Part shown: piece after piece, positions 36,590-49,500 of the stretch
How positions within the stretch are numbered: position 1 is the first letter of the stretch
Layout: every line of letters begins with the position of its first letter
Assembly (NCBI GenBank): GCA_019843655.1
Contig: JACDQD010000103.1
Coordinates: 2,418,001 to 2,482,000, forward strand
Direction of reading: 5' to 3'
DNA from: Lethocerus indicus
Lineage: Eukaryota > Arthropoda > Insecta > Hemiptera > Belostomatidae
DNA length: 64,000 bases
The notes under the pieces: generated by a model
Told to the model about the DNA's origin: nothing
The model's database searches: none
Seen by the model: the letters and a program-made list of their open reading frames with translations, nothing else
Made by a program: the position numbers and the translations under genes

Positions 36590-36660
36590 TTTGGCCCGCA
36601 ACCGGGATTTGAACCAGCATACTAACCGAAACTATCCGAAATCATAGTAACATCACTTTC
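36590..36660 (-). other. Degenerate tRNA-like (B-box) sequence, possible SINE remnant
   Basis: On the minus strand TGCTGGTTCAAATCCCGG contains a good RNA polymerase III B-box (GGTTCAAATCC) in a T-arm-like setting. An ACTAT/ATAGT stem with an 8-nt loop lies upstream at an anticodon-arm distance. The T-stem has two mismatches and no proper A-box or acceptor stem was found, so it is not a functional tRNA. It may be the head of an old tRNA-derived SINE, or chance. Confidence 0.2.
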
Positions 36661-39600
36661 TAGTGTTTCCAACATTCGGTGAAATATTACTTTCTGGGGG
36701 AGCAATGAATTATATTAAAACGGCGTTTATGCCTGATGGCGGTTGCGAAAATCCGATCCTGCGAAAAGAATAGGTCGGACAGTTTTAGAAAGAAACCGGT
36801 GGAAATTACGACCGGCCCGAAATGAGAAGTCTGAGAGTGTGAAAGGTCGGACAAGGATAGCGATCGTGAGGGAAATGAGGTCGTCAGATTGATGGGGGCT
36901 GATGGGGAGGGGGTGGTGGTCTGTTGATAGTCCACGGAGGAGAAAAAGTGTAATAACACTGCTCGGAAAGGTGAAGATGACCCGAATAAATTCGGACTCG
37001 ACCGGGGTTTATTCAAATAAAGTATCAATAAATCGGCGTAGGTTTTTTCAGCATCGGTATATTGTGAAACGTGGAGAATTGAAAAATTCTAGAGCTAACA
37101 TAAGTAAATCAACTGGGTTATATTTCTTTTTGAGAAATTGGAAATAATTTCATTTTAACCTGATTGGTTAGTTTTTCAACCGATGTGTCATACTGATACT
37201 TGTCGCGCATAATATCACAAGCGATCAGTCCACTCAGAGTGAACCTGAACCCCGGACGATAACTTGGCGCTGATAACGCGGGCCCGTATCACGCGTCCGA
37301 TCCCCAACCTTTTACCATTTAACGCCGACAATTGTCCCCACGCTTCGACTCGGGATTTTTACCATTTAAATTTACCGGATAATCTATTAATGGTCCGAAA
37401 TATTTTCTTCCACCCCTTTCTTTTTCATCATAAGAGAACGCACGACGCCGGAGACACGTCTGACACGTAATTGACATTAGGAAACTCGGGTCGGGGGGTT
37501 CCAAATTATGAATTCATGAATTCGGAATACAGCTCCTCCTACCTGTAAGAGGACTGAATTATGTCTAAGTGAGTCCGCTGAAGAGAAAGGCAACAGTCAA
37601 TTTGTGATTGTGTCTTCCGAATTATAATTTTGGATATGCAGCCCCCTCAGTGTTCACTTTCGGTTTGAATATTTTTTGAAGTTACATAATTTTCACGCAA
37701 GTTTTAAGCTATGTACATAACTTCATTTTAGTGGTTATTTAGTGGTTAAATAACAAAAATAATTAAAGGTGGTGGAATATTTTAGCCACAACAATCAGTT
37801 ATTTTAAAAACAATTTCATTCAGTTTTATTTATAATAATGAGATGGTTCTATAAACTGGAAAAATATTTATACCCGGTAACCTTTTAATTTAATAACTAC
37901 GTGAAACATGGTTATTATCAATTTAGGTGCAAACATTGAATGCTTTGGTGGAAAGTTTTATACCTCTTGAGTTTACATTCAAGAGGTTGGGAAATAATTC
38001 GAAGACATCTGGGATTACACGAGTAGATGGTATGCGGCGTGTTAAGTTTCTGTTTTCCTGGTTCCGTACATGACAACAATGGTTTCCGAAAGCACGTTTC
38101 ACGTGCCGAGCCCGGCCGGGAAGCTACCGGCGGGGCGAACCCGGTCGAACAGCTTGCTCAACCCGAAATACCGGGAAGCGCTCTCAATGGAAGGAGGGGA
38201 CACTGAAGAGGGATACGTTCTGGGCCCGATGCTCGGACATGAGCGGACCTTTACAAAGGGCAAATTCCAGGGTCGGGTCGGGTCGGGAGCATTCTCACGC
38301 CGGCAGCCAGAGGATTTATCGGGGCGAGAACGGCGCTCCTTCAACTGGTAAAGCTTATTTTTAGAAGCTTAATCGCAATAAATAATAATGGCAAGAGGAA
38401 ACAGGCACTGGCTTGGCGTACGGTGCCGAGAAAATTGCCGATTATAATCAGAATCGACGATGGGTGTGTCTGATGATGGGGGATTGCTAAGAATCCGCCA
38501 TCTCTCCTGAGATTATCGCATTCGTCCTGTCCTTCATACGGTCGTCCCCTATATTTTCTCCATAATAATAGGAGACACTTGAACACATAGGATTTCTACA
38601 CTGTACTGTTAATCTCATGATTAATCTGTTAATCGGTCTATGATTAATCAGATGCATGATGGGTAGATGCAGGAAAAAGAAATAATTGAAGGGAAGTTAG
38701 AAAAATTCACGAGCTTGAGGCTTCGTGATTAAACGCGTCAGGGTGCTTACATGAAAGCGTCGGTACCGAATTTTCTTTCAATCCGAATTTGTAACTGATT
38801 ATCGAGGATAATCTCCGAATAAAATTAAGGTAAATGAAAATGTCCCGTAATAAGTTAAAAAATAATTAAGATCTACTAAATTTTTCCTTGGTTGATTTAT
38901 AGTTCATTTGTCAAGAGGATTAAAATATAAACCATGTAAGACCACCACCACCACCTTCTCCAAGACTGCCCACCATGATAGTAGAGACAGAATATCGCAA
39001 GAACGATTATATTCCGAGTCCTCTAGCACGCATCTATATTATGACACAATTCACTATAGTGCTAACGGAACGTCCCTGACGATAGCTGGGAGCGACGGTC
39101 AGGGGACGAACAAGCGAGAGAAACGACCAAATACTGCCGTTCGTGGGACACCCCATAAATACAATAAGTGAGAAATAAGTAAGCGAGGGCTAAATTCGCG
39201 CAATATTACTCGCTGACCGAAGAATAAACATAATAGTGAGGTATGTCTTATGAATATTCAGATGAGCCAGCTCGGACGCCGGGAGTTGGTCTCGAATCAT
39301 GCTCCGCGATCACCGAAGGCCACGCCGGCTCATTCATGATCGGCGTTATTGATTTTTCAGTCGCGTACTCATCCTTCCTACGATCCAAACGTTCTTACGA
39401 TGCCGATGACCCCACGAAGAAAATAAATCTTAGTATCTTAACATTAACAACTTAAATCTTAACATTACACGAACGCTCCAGCGAATATTCGGCGCAATGT
39501 AAGAGCTTTGGAGATCCGCACGACCATGGTAAATATCGAACAAGTTACAATGATGAAATTATCTAAAATTTAATTCCAATATTTAGTTGAATGAAAGAGA

Positions 39601-40702
39601 GTTTGATTAATTTAACTGTTGGAAGCGAAAATTTACGCAGTGAAAATACCAAATTAAAAAAAGCCTACATTAATGTCCGTAAAACAATAAAGGCAGTCCC
39701 AAATTTACGATCGAGAATCCACCATTGTCCCTAATTTTATTGAAATATCTGCGGTATTTTCCGATCATAACTACCCGGATCAACCGCATTCGTACGTTTA
39801 CCTGTTTATCGAAGGAATTTCCCCGACTGGAGGAATAGGAAGTGAATCACGATTCAGTGTCGTGAACACGATTGCCTTCCAAGTCAGCCGGAGAAGGGTT
39901 CAGCTATGAAACGGCGGCCGCGTTTTATGGGTCTGGAAATGTCAGAAATGGATTATATCCGCTCTTGTGCTCAGAGCGTACCATCGTACATTTCTTTCTT
40001 TCAGCTGGGATGTTGAAAATGAATAATTTTAATTGCTATCAAGAGGTCAAACACGAGCGACTCGGATGATTTCCCCTTCGGTTATTGGCTGTTAATACAG
40101 GATCAGCAGAAATACCATGTTCGAGGACTAAGAAACATGAAAATAACGCACGAAAACGCTAAAAAGGCCCGAAAACATGAAAATGACGTTTGAAAGCGTT
40201 CGTACTAAAAGTGTGACGTAAGAATGACATCAAATTAGTTATACAATTTTAGATTACAAATTTATAAATTTTTCTAATTTCATAACTGTTAGAAATAACC
40301 TGTTCATCAATATTATATTATTATTATTATACGCCTTCTCGTATTTTAGAACTAATTAAAATTCCAGATAATGTGAATGTTGCGTGTATATATAAGGTTG
40401 CCAAGGACATTTACGCAATGAAAGTTGGCATCCTTGTAAATTAATAATATTTGAGTCACCTAAAGACCCGGGACGGTTCAGAACAGGTTCAAGCTCTGTG
40501 GCCGGTCACGGGGTTACTTAATCTCGTCTTCGGTGGGCCGACATCGGCTTGTGGAAAGAGGTTTTGGTCTCGTGCAAGTTTTGTTGGCCAATTCAAAATT
40601 TTATTTATTTACTCAATAGCTCGGCGACCGCGATGGGAATCCTACTCGTAACGTTCAGGAGTGGGCAAAAGCACTCGTTCGAAGTACTGCGAATTCTTGA
40701 GC

Positions 40703-40790
40703 GCTATTTCTCTCAATTGTTTTCATATTTCTGGCTGGCACTTGTGAAAGTTTTACTCTCAATTTTTGCCCGCTGACTGGTTCCTTAACT
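40703..40790 (+). repeat. Dispersed repeat, copy 1
   Basis: The segment from 40732 (TGGCTGGCACTTGTGAAAG...) to the end aligns with 52681-52739 at roughly 80% identity over 59 bp with a one-base gap. Pyrimidine-rich DNA precedes it in both copies. It is an interspersed repeat of unknown class; no terminal repeats or coding capacity were seen. Confidence 0.55.
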
Positions 40791-43700
40791 TCATTGTACG
40801 CCAATTCTTGCTGTTGATTTCTCACCGCGAATCTTCGTTAGGGAAAGTTTTCCTCGTTTTAAATCCTCGACAAAGCGTTCGCGTTGTCTACTAGCTGTGG
40901 GAGAAACCTCGGAGAAGGGAAAACTCCAATCGACTTGTCCCCTATGTGTATCGGCTGCAACAAAACCCTTCCTGCGAATTGTCTGAGCGCTGTACAGTAT
41001 TTACCTGTAGGTAAATGATAAAGGCAGTATACCGAAATCGGGTAATACCTGGTGCAGTCTGAAACTTCTGGCGTGTTGCCCAACGGTATCGATTATCGGC
41101 GTGATAGCGGAATAACACCGGGGCATGACCGGGTTATTTACCGGGATCGTGAACAGTCATGAATGAACGAGTTGCGGCTTCAGCCTGGCCACAGCCTATG
41201 GATCACGCTGGGCACGTTAGTTCTCCCCTCAGACTGCCGACGCTTAATTTCTCTTTGTAGTACGACAAATCCCTTCGAAATGATGAATATTTTTTCTAGA
41301 TTAAGCTTGACCTAACCGTAATCTAATAACCTTCAGAGGACAGGATTTTTACGTTCACGAGCGAACGGACTGCCGCCTCTAGACGGACTGCTCAAAGACT
41401 CCAAACGTACGTTTTCAGCTGGCTGCAAACAATTAATCCCTAGTGAATATAAGTATTTTAAATATTGAAAATGATGAAACAGTATCTTTTTTGTGTTTGA
41501 AACAGTAACTTTCTTGATCAGTAATGCCGATTCAGTAATACTGAAACAGAATTCTTGTTTATGAATTGTCTTTATTCAACACGTGAATAAAAAACAGATT
41601 GATATGAATGATAGAATTGAGAGAGCAATTTCAGTAATAATTTCAGCTGAAAAGTATGACTATTTGTCCGTTTACTCGAAGAAAAAGAAACTCGGATTTA
41701 GAACGGTAACATTCTACGGCCTGGACTTGACTCCAAATGTCAACCGCTTCTTCGGTTCAGAGCGAGTTCTTGGGGTCCAATATTCAGGATTAACTATCGG
41801 CCGGTAGCCCTATTCGGCTCCTGGAGACGTACTCGGGATGGGACTACTTTCACCGGCTTATTACGTTTACTGCGGGGCACCGTGCTCTCGGATAAATTGG
41901 ACTCGATCGGCCCAAACGCTCTCCCTCCCCCCCGGGGGCCGAAGTGAAAGGGCTCAGAGGAACCCTGTGAAAACGCACTTACCGTCGGCTGTAGTACTCT
42001 TGCATAACAAGAATTTAGCGCCCATCTAAAAACTGGCCATCTCCAGCAAGGCCGGAGTTGTATATGCGAAAGATCAAGCAAGGATTTGTTCATATATTTT
42101 CGTCACGTGATCCAAACATTCATCATCGAATCGGGTTGTTGAATCTTTTTCCAAATAATCAGATTAGAAACACTCCCCGCGCCTACGACAGCGTGGTCAC
42201 AACTGCCTAGTTGAGATATTAGCCACAGAAGGGAAGATTAGTTCTTCGTCTTCTTACTGCGTAGAAAGATTAGCACGAATAAGGTCCTGACTAAAACCGC
42301 TTAATTTCAGATTATCCGTGCGCCCAAAGTCATAAATAGAGTCGGCAAAAACTGGAATTGAATACAAATCCACGAGAAACGTTTTTATCAGTACGTGCTC
42401 CCCCTGTTGGACGTAGGTGAAAGATAATTAATACTGAATTCCCAACGGGTTAAGCCGTTAAAGGATATAAATTACAAACAAAGCGTACCGACCAATTAAA
42501 CAACTCACCGCGTAATAATTGTTGGGTCGTAAACGGCGATAATTAAATTACGAGGCGGACTCCGAACCGGCAAACGGGATTCGCTCCGCATATGCGGACA
42601 TTGCAACTGCGTTGTTACGTGCTGGAAATACAAAGATATTTATTAAAATGCGGATTCTTTTAGAAAGTACAGCTTTTACTTAAATCTTTTTCCGTTAAAC
42701 GACCGCATGTAGCTGCCATCATTTCAATCGGAATTATTATTTTCCTTGACACCTGTCACAAGGCTAATTGTTTCCTTTATCTCCGGAGTTATTTTCTTAT
42801 ATCACACATTTTTTGAATATTTATTGATACGTCGCTATTCAAGGAAACTCACTCCCGACATCCCATATGATCCACATGGAGGCCCAAAAAGAAAGTCACC
42901 TTATCTTCCATGTACTGTTATACTGGTTTAATAATAGCAATTTCACTTATTGTTTTTTGTAGTTTTGGCAATAAATAAAACATTAAAAATAAAAATTTCA
43001 AATATTCAATTTCCACCACATCAATGGACATGAATGCGCAATAAGCCTTGACGTTTTGCGCAAGAACATTCCATTCAAGGCATTTACGTAGGTATATATC
43101 ATGTCTCGAGTCGTTCACATTCTGCAGACCACTATTGTGCATGGTGGAAAAAAAAACGAGAGATCGAATCTGTCGTGTATATTTTCACACCGGGTTCTAA
43201 AATACAAGGCCGACCGAAACATTTTCGGTAATAGTCGCGCTAGTCGGGAGTAATCACGAATGGGGGTCCGACACTTAAGAGGAGTCCTAACGGAGGGTCA
43301 AATTGGGCTCACGAAGCTGCGGGCGCCTCTCTCGGCTTCCGCGGCCACAACGCCGTTTCGCCGGCCTTTCAAATCCGCCTCGCTCGCGTTAAGTTCAATG
43401 TCGCCGGCCCAGATCTCTTCTGTCTCTCGTTGACGAGTTATTATTAATTCGGCCGGGGCGACTGAAGGCCGAGGGGTCGGACGTTCCCGGCCCCCGCTTC
43501 GGCCCCGGCCTCCATAACGAAGCTCCAAATGTCCCGCAATGAAGCCAATAGCGTCAGAGAGCTTAACGACAAAAGATGTACAGGAAGATATTGTCCGGGG
43601 CCGATCAGTTAACTATGAAGGCCGGTCGAGAAATTGTTCTCCGGTACCCAGATGGACCCGATCGAATTGATTCGCTAAAACGAGAATTTAATTGCTTGTA

Positions 43701-46500
43701 TCTTACAATTCCGACAACATTAGGAAGAAAAATAGACAGCGATGGGCCTGGTTTCACAAACTTGTTACTACGACCTATTGAAACAATAAAAACCTTTATT
43801 TATTTATGAAGAGGAAAAACCATTCCTAAGTCGGATTATTTCTGGACAATTCTTTGTGTTGTCCAAACAGGAAGCGGCCTTTCGAGATATGGAATTAATA
43901 TTATGATGGCCAGGACGTTGAACGGGAAGAGAACGCTGCGTTTTCGTTCCGTATTCATCGCTGCGATCAATGTCACTCCTATTTTATTTATGGAGTAGCA
44001 ATAAAAACGAGAATGCATAATGTTAACCATAAATGTTGCATACCTACATTCCATTCAGAGCCAATTGTGTAAGACATTTACATCGTTTTCTACATGGATT
44101 TCTTATTAATATGTAGAAAGAAATTAACAATTAAAAGTCGAAATTAACAATGAACACTTCGACGGAAAAAATATATTTTCCTCTATTACTTTATTCCTAG
44201 CTTTATTGGATTTTGTGTAACTGAAATCATTGGTCTCAAGGAAATCTTATGGGATAATTTCATCTACCCGCCTATATATTGAACGCATCTGTATATTTGA
44301 TATAAGTTTACTGTAGTGTACGATGTTTTATCTACTCTGTTTGTTTGCTCACATTCTGTATAATTTTCAATTAATCGAAAATTACGATTACTGATCGAGA
44401 ATCGGAATTCGCAGCGTACGCAGTTACTGAGTAGCGTATCAAAGTGCGTGAGCGCAATCGAGGAAAAGGTTCACACATTAGTGGGATATTTCAATTAGCG
44501 CAAATTATCAGGCATTAAGAAGGTGGGGGACACGAAAATTACCGGGTAATTTGCTTCGTTACTCGATTTCCCATGTTGCTCTAACCCTCGCGTATTGCAG
44601 CCGGTACCCTTGGTTCTTGGCACTTGGTTCATGCAAGTGAAACCGCTCACGCGTACGCAAGACGTAGACTCGCTCAATTAACCCGGTCTTCACGATAAGC
44701 CGTACACATTGTACATAAAAACGCTCAAAATTGAGTTTCCCAACAATTAAACCATAATCGCTCTGTACATTAATAATTTTAATTGCGAATTAATTAAAGC
44801 CGATAGGTTTTGAGATGGAATAGATAATACGAAAATTGTATATGGAATATGATATTAGCATAATAAATGTAACCTTCGAGGCCGCTTAACCCGCATACAG
44901 CGTTCGATTTATGAACAACTTATAACGTTTGGAAAATTACGGCACAGTCCAGGAATGCGCCTATGGGCCAATTCATTTGAGTTTCGAAATCGGAAGGCTG
45001 AATCAAAGCCGGATTTGAAGGAATATCCAGTAAATTTGATCGGGTGATTCAGTATTGCACCATTGCAACAGTTTTACCGTTATTTCGTATATTGTCATCA
45101 TTGCAGATTTGGTTTTGAACTTGTTTCTTATGAATGAATGAAAATTTACATGTAAACATAAATCAATTATTCTAGTATTACCCACCTACGGGTAATGTTA
45201 TAAATTTATATAAACTTGAACTTTGTCAACAACCGACTAGTTGACTATGTTGAACCGAACTAGCGGTAGTTGGTCGTGAATAATTCCACTGGGGTAGTCG
45301 AAAATCTGGCTCACCTGGAAGAAGAACAGCAATACCTGCTGCGAGTTCGTGCCATTGTATATCGTGGATCGCTCAATCGGCAATGTCGCAAGGTGGTTGG
45401 GCTGACCACTGAGGCTGGATACTGGACCCACGATGGGTCATACCAATTTCAACACGAAAACGAGGAACCTACAATATAAAACGATATAGTTATCTTTGCA
45501 ATTTTAATGTGAAATCAGAAGGCCGCTGTGTAGAAGCAGGGAACATATGCAATTGCATATTTGTGTTAAACTTACTGTCCATGGAGAATATTCTATGTCA
45601 ACTACATTTAAGAACATTTTGTAGGCTCGCGTTTCCATTAATTTTGGCCGATACGTACAAAAATTGAAAACAGTGGTTATGTTGAGATGTCCGATTCATT
45701 AAAGATTCACTCGCTTGCATAATTTAAAATTCGAAACTGGAAAAATAATCAGAGATTTCTAAGTTCTCAAATACATTTCAGTTCCACAATTCCTTCCGAA
45801 TAACATTTTACCCAGAAACTTATTCTTTCGGTTAATGTATAATTAATGCCACCGTGAAAGTCGTAAACATGCAATTTTCCTGAACTATTTCAAAAATAAT
45901 TTCTCAACAGGCTGTCTTACAATGCCTATACCTGCATCAGAGCACACAGAATGTCTACAGATATCTCCATACGCTAATTACGCTTACTTTCAATGATAGA
46001 AATCATCCAACTGGCTCTTATCTTATGGTAAGTATTATAATACCGTCGCAACGAGCAACAAAACTTTGTTGCAATAGAGAGATCTAGTTATCAGAATCGT
46101 TGTAAATCGAAATTGGTTGGTTTCGAAACCCATTCTGTACGAATATATATAACATAGCGCGACAAACGCGGTATTACTTGATTCAAACTCAGAGCAGACA
46201 CTGGAATATGAAAAAACTGAAATAATTTATTAATTTCTTAGTATTTTGAAATTGTTGAGACTTTATTGTACAATAAATTTCGTGAGGAGATTATCGCCGT
46301 CATGTTCCGGATATTTTGCTGTTTATTCCTGATTGCAGTTATACTTTATTTAATACCTGAGATAAATAAAAAAATATGAGTACATACCCTCGTTCGTATT
46401 CTATATGCTACAAGAAAGACTATTTGGGGATGAACATTTTTCGACACCTTCAGAGGTTTTGCTTTGAGGAATTTATACACTTACAGGTATTAGAACCACA

Positions 46501-49500
46501 GTACCTGTTCATAGTCAATATTTAATACTTATAGAGTCAAACGGAAATGCGCTTAACCTAATCGTCATAAATTAATTGATATAAAATAAAAAAATCTGCA
46601 ATCTTTTGAAACAATTCTAAGATTTGTTATAAAACTCATTTGGTCCACCTCCAACTTCAATGACCTTTGGCCACTGATCGGGGTCACGAGATGAAGATTT
46701 CAGTCTACGATTTTGCCCGAATCGGGAATAATCCGCGAAAGGAATGATGAACTTATAACAGAAATAAAAAATTGTGAAGAGAGACGTTTCAAGGACTCGG
46801 CTGTGGGCGGCAGTGGACTTTCACCACCCCGCCCATTTTTATAAGGGCTTCTTCGTGACGGAATCGCGGCCAATTCTCCGAAACCAAATTATGAAACGAT
46901 GAAATGGGATCTGCATTCCGGTACGGTCTTTCGATGGCTGCTGAATGAATTGTCGAAACGACTCGATGCATTGAAACCAAGTTCACAGAATCGATCATCA
47001 CGATGTTCTTTAATTCGGATAGGACTTGCACCATAATTGAGATAAAACCGTTGGAATAAGCTAAAATTTCTGCTCAAATCAATTTCGAAACGATATTCTT
47101 AATGCACGTTCCATTTAATCGCAAGAAGATGAAGGATTAGTGTTTTGATTTTAGTAGCTTTTTTCACAATGAGCGTAATTGAAAATGAGTACAACATTTT
47201 CTGAAATATGAGCAGGTATATATCCGACAAAAATGTTGACTCTACTGGCAATGTCAGAGGATTCCCTTCACCATAACGTAAAGGTCGATGCGTGGTGGTT
47301 TGAGCTCGTGGATTGTGCGCGGATCTAGACCGCGTAATCCCGTCCCGAGGGAAGTTCCACGTCCATTCGATGCAATTATGACCGCAGTTATTGATAGTTT
47401 TAATGGCCTCGACTGTTCGAGATGGGCCTCAATGCCAGCGCTAGTCCGTCCTGCAATAAAACTGCTTTTCATACCGCACTTTCCCCTGTAGATTGACTGC
47501 CACAAGACATATATCTGGATCTGAATGATGTAACATTTTTCCCTGATGTCGCAAACGCCTGCAGTCGCAATTACGGTTACTTTATTACTGAATATTTATT
47601 TATTTGTCGTGACGATTCGTTTGCCTGAAAATATACTGACTCCATTATTTTCCTCCCTTAGATAAGTATAAGAACTCTAACTACAACTTGTAAGGTTTTA
47701 TATCCTGGTTTCTTAAATATAGAAGAATAGGATAATGGCGATGTAAATATTTTAAGGTATGGAGGAAATTTGAGAATATTCATATTATCATTAATCTCAG
47801 TTATTTTGTCCTGGTGTAGATCATCTACAGACATTCCTATTATCAATCTACATAATTATTAAGGTGATATTGACTCCTAGACCTTCCTAGTTTGGGGCAG
47901 ATGTGGGAAAATGCAGATTTAAAAGGTAATCTAAATACTTTTAACGATGTTTGCTTTATGTCTATCTGGAAATTCAAGATGACAGAATACATTTTACAGC
48001 TAGGTTGTATTACTACTCAGGAAAGCAGCAAGAAAGAATTAACGGCAGCAATGTGAATTAAACAATTCCTACTGGTCCGTTCATTAATGAAAAAACTCCG
48101 AAAGCGAGCCACTGGAATTACGAAGGTTAACATTTGCGGCGCATGACTGATCGATTCATATCTTCGATGTAATTGCTTTCCATGTTCCGTTTTGATTTTA
48201 ATTAAGATACCACACCTTTCAGCCTGGGATATCGACGCTCACGGTTCCTGAATCGTCATGGGCGCTATGTGAATGAAACCCAAGAATAAGACAAGTACCT
48301 AACAAACTAACTTTTTAAATAACATTAAATATCAAATTAGATTAAATTTCCTTGATTTTTCAGGGACCATTTCCTTTGTAATATTGTCACTTAGATCCTT
48401 ATTTGCATTTCAAATGCTTTCTTCCGCCAATCGCCCCTATTATGGCCGACACTTACGCAACCGGCAATTTTTTAATTTTCCTGGAATAATTACAATTTAT
48501 TAAGGCGAAATAACAATGGCGCAACCCGCCCCGTTGCTGCGGCCATTATTTTCGATGTCCTCACTCTTCTCACGGTCTCGCGGTGTCAACAGAAAGTGAG
48601 GCGACGTTGGGACTTTTCTAACTGGGTTCACTTTACTTGTTCCTATTTTACATAAGGAGGGGACGGAGATTTTCCCCCATAACCGGGCGATGATAGCATC
48701 GGTTTTAGAGACCAGGGTTCCTGGTTCCCAGGATTGCGTAAAAACTTTGGAGAACGCGACAGGTGTCCAATCGTTAGCCCGGACGGGGAGCCCTAACTTG
48801 TGAGCATTTATCAGATATAAAACTGTTTTTATTCTATTAGATCATTATTGAATTTTTCATCTCCTCTCTCCAATTTGATCCAATCATTATTACTTATATA
48901 TTTATATATTGTGCCATTTGTTCTCGAATATTTCTAAGTCCTTTATTATCTTCATTTGATTGTCCTTCCTGACATGCCATTCTGTTGTCCCTTCTGGCAT
49001 AATTTATTCCTCTTCAACGTGGGTTTATCAAGTATAAAAATAAACGAATACACTCGGTAAATATACGCAATTTTTATCGGCCGTTATCAAATTATTTCCG
49101 AATCGAATAATATCTGAACATCAAAAGAGCGTTGTAAATTCCACGACAAACGGCGGAACTAATTCGGGCGGTACTCAACGAAAGGATCAATTTCGCGGGT
49201 CACGCGAGCTCCCATTTTCCAATAGGGGGCGCGTGTCTGAACAATCCCCCCCGTGCGTTTCGAGCCGAAAAAGATAAGATCGGCCGATTGTCTGGCCCCT
49301 TATTAATTCCGCCTCCCATTAGACCGGGCCTCTACGCCCTGTCTGCCTTTCCCAACAGTTTACACGACGTTTTGGAGATACGTTCCAGATTTACTGTCGA
49401 AAATTTTTTCCGTTGCACAACCGAGTTTCCCGAATTGCTTAAACACAACAATAAACTCAATACTAATAATAATTATAACGGAGCAATTGTGAACACGCAG

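Larger units (their letters stand above)
36001..46500. other. Intergenic DNA between the two cuticle genes, part 2
   Basis: No gene is recognised. GC-rich patches lie at about 36100-36520, 36740-36920, 38080-38350, 39270-39420, 41740-42060 and 43260-43560. The 38080-38350 and 43260-43560 patches are open on at least one strand for 75-90 codons, but neither shows a family motif. A 14-bp palindrome GAATTCATGAATTC is at 37510-37523. A tRNA-like fragment and one copy of a dispersed repeat are listed separately. Confidence 0.55.

Noticed and set aside
38070..38351. 93-codon open frame in a GC-rich patch
   Set aside because: The opposite strand is also open for 81 codons and no family motif is visible.
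40387..40440. TATATATAAG followed by ATG AAA GTT GGC ATC CTT and GTAAAT, like a cuticle-gene first exon
   Set aside because: The ATG lies where transcription would start, leaving no leader, and no following exon in frame was found.
46144..46216. TATATATAA followed by a short leader-like sequence and ATG AAA AAA CTG AAA TAA
   Set aside because: The reading ends after four codons without a splice donor and the initiator spacing is poor.
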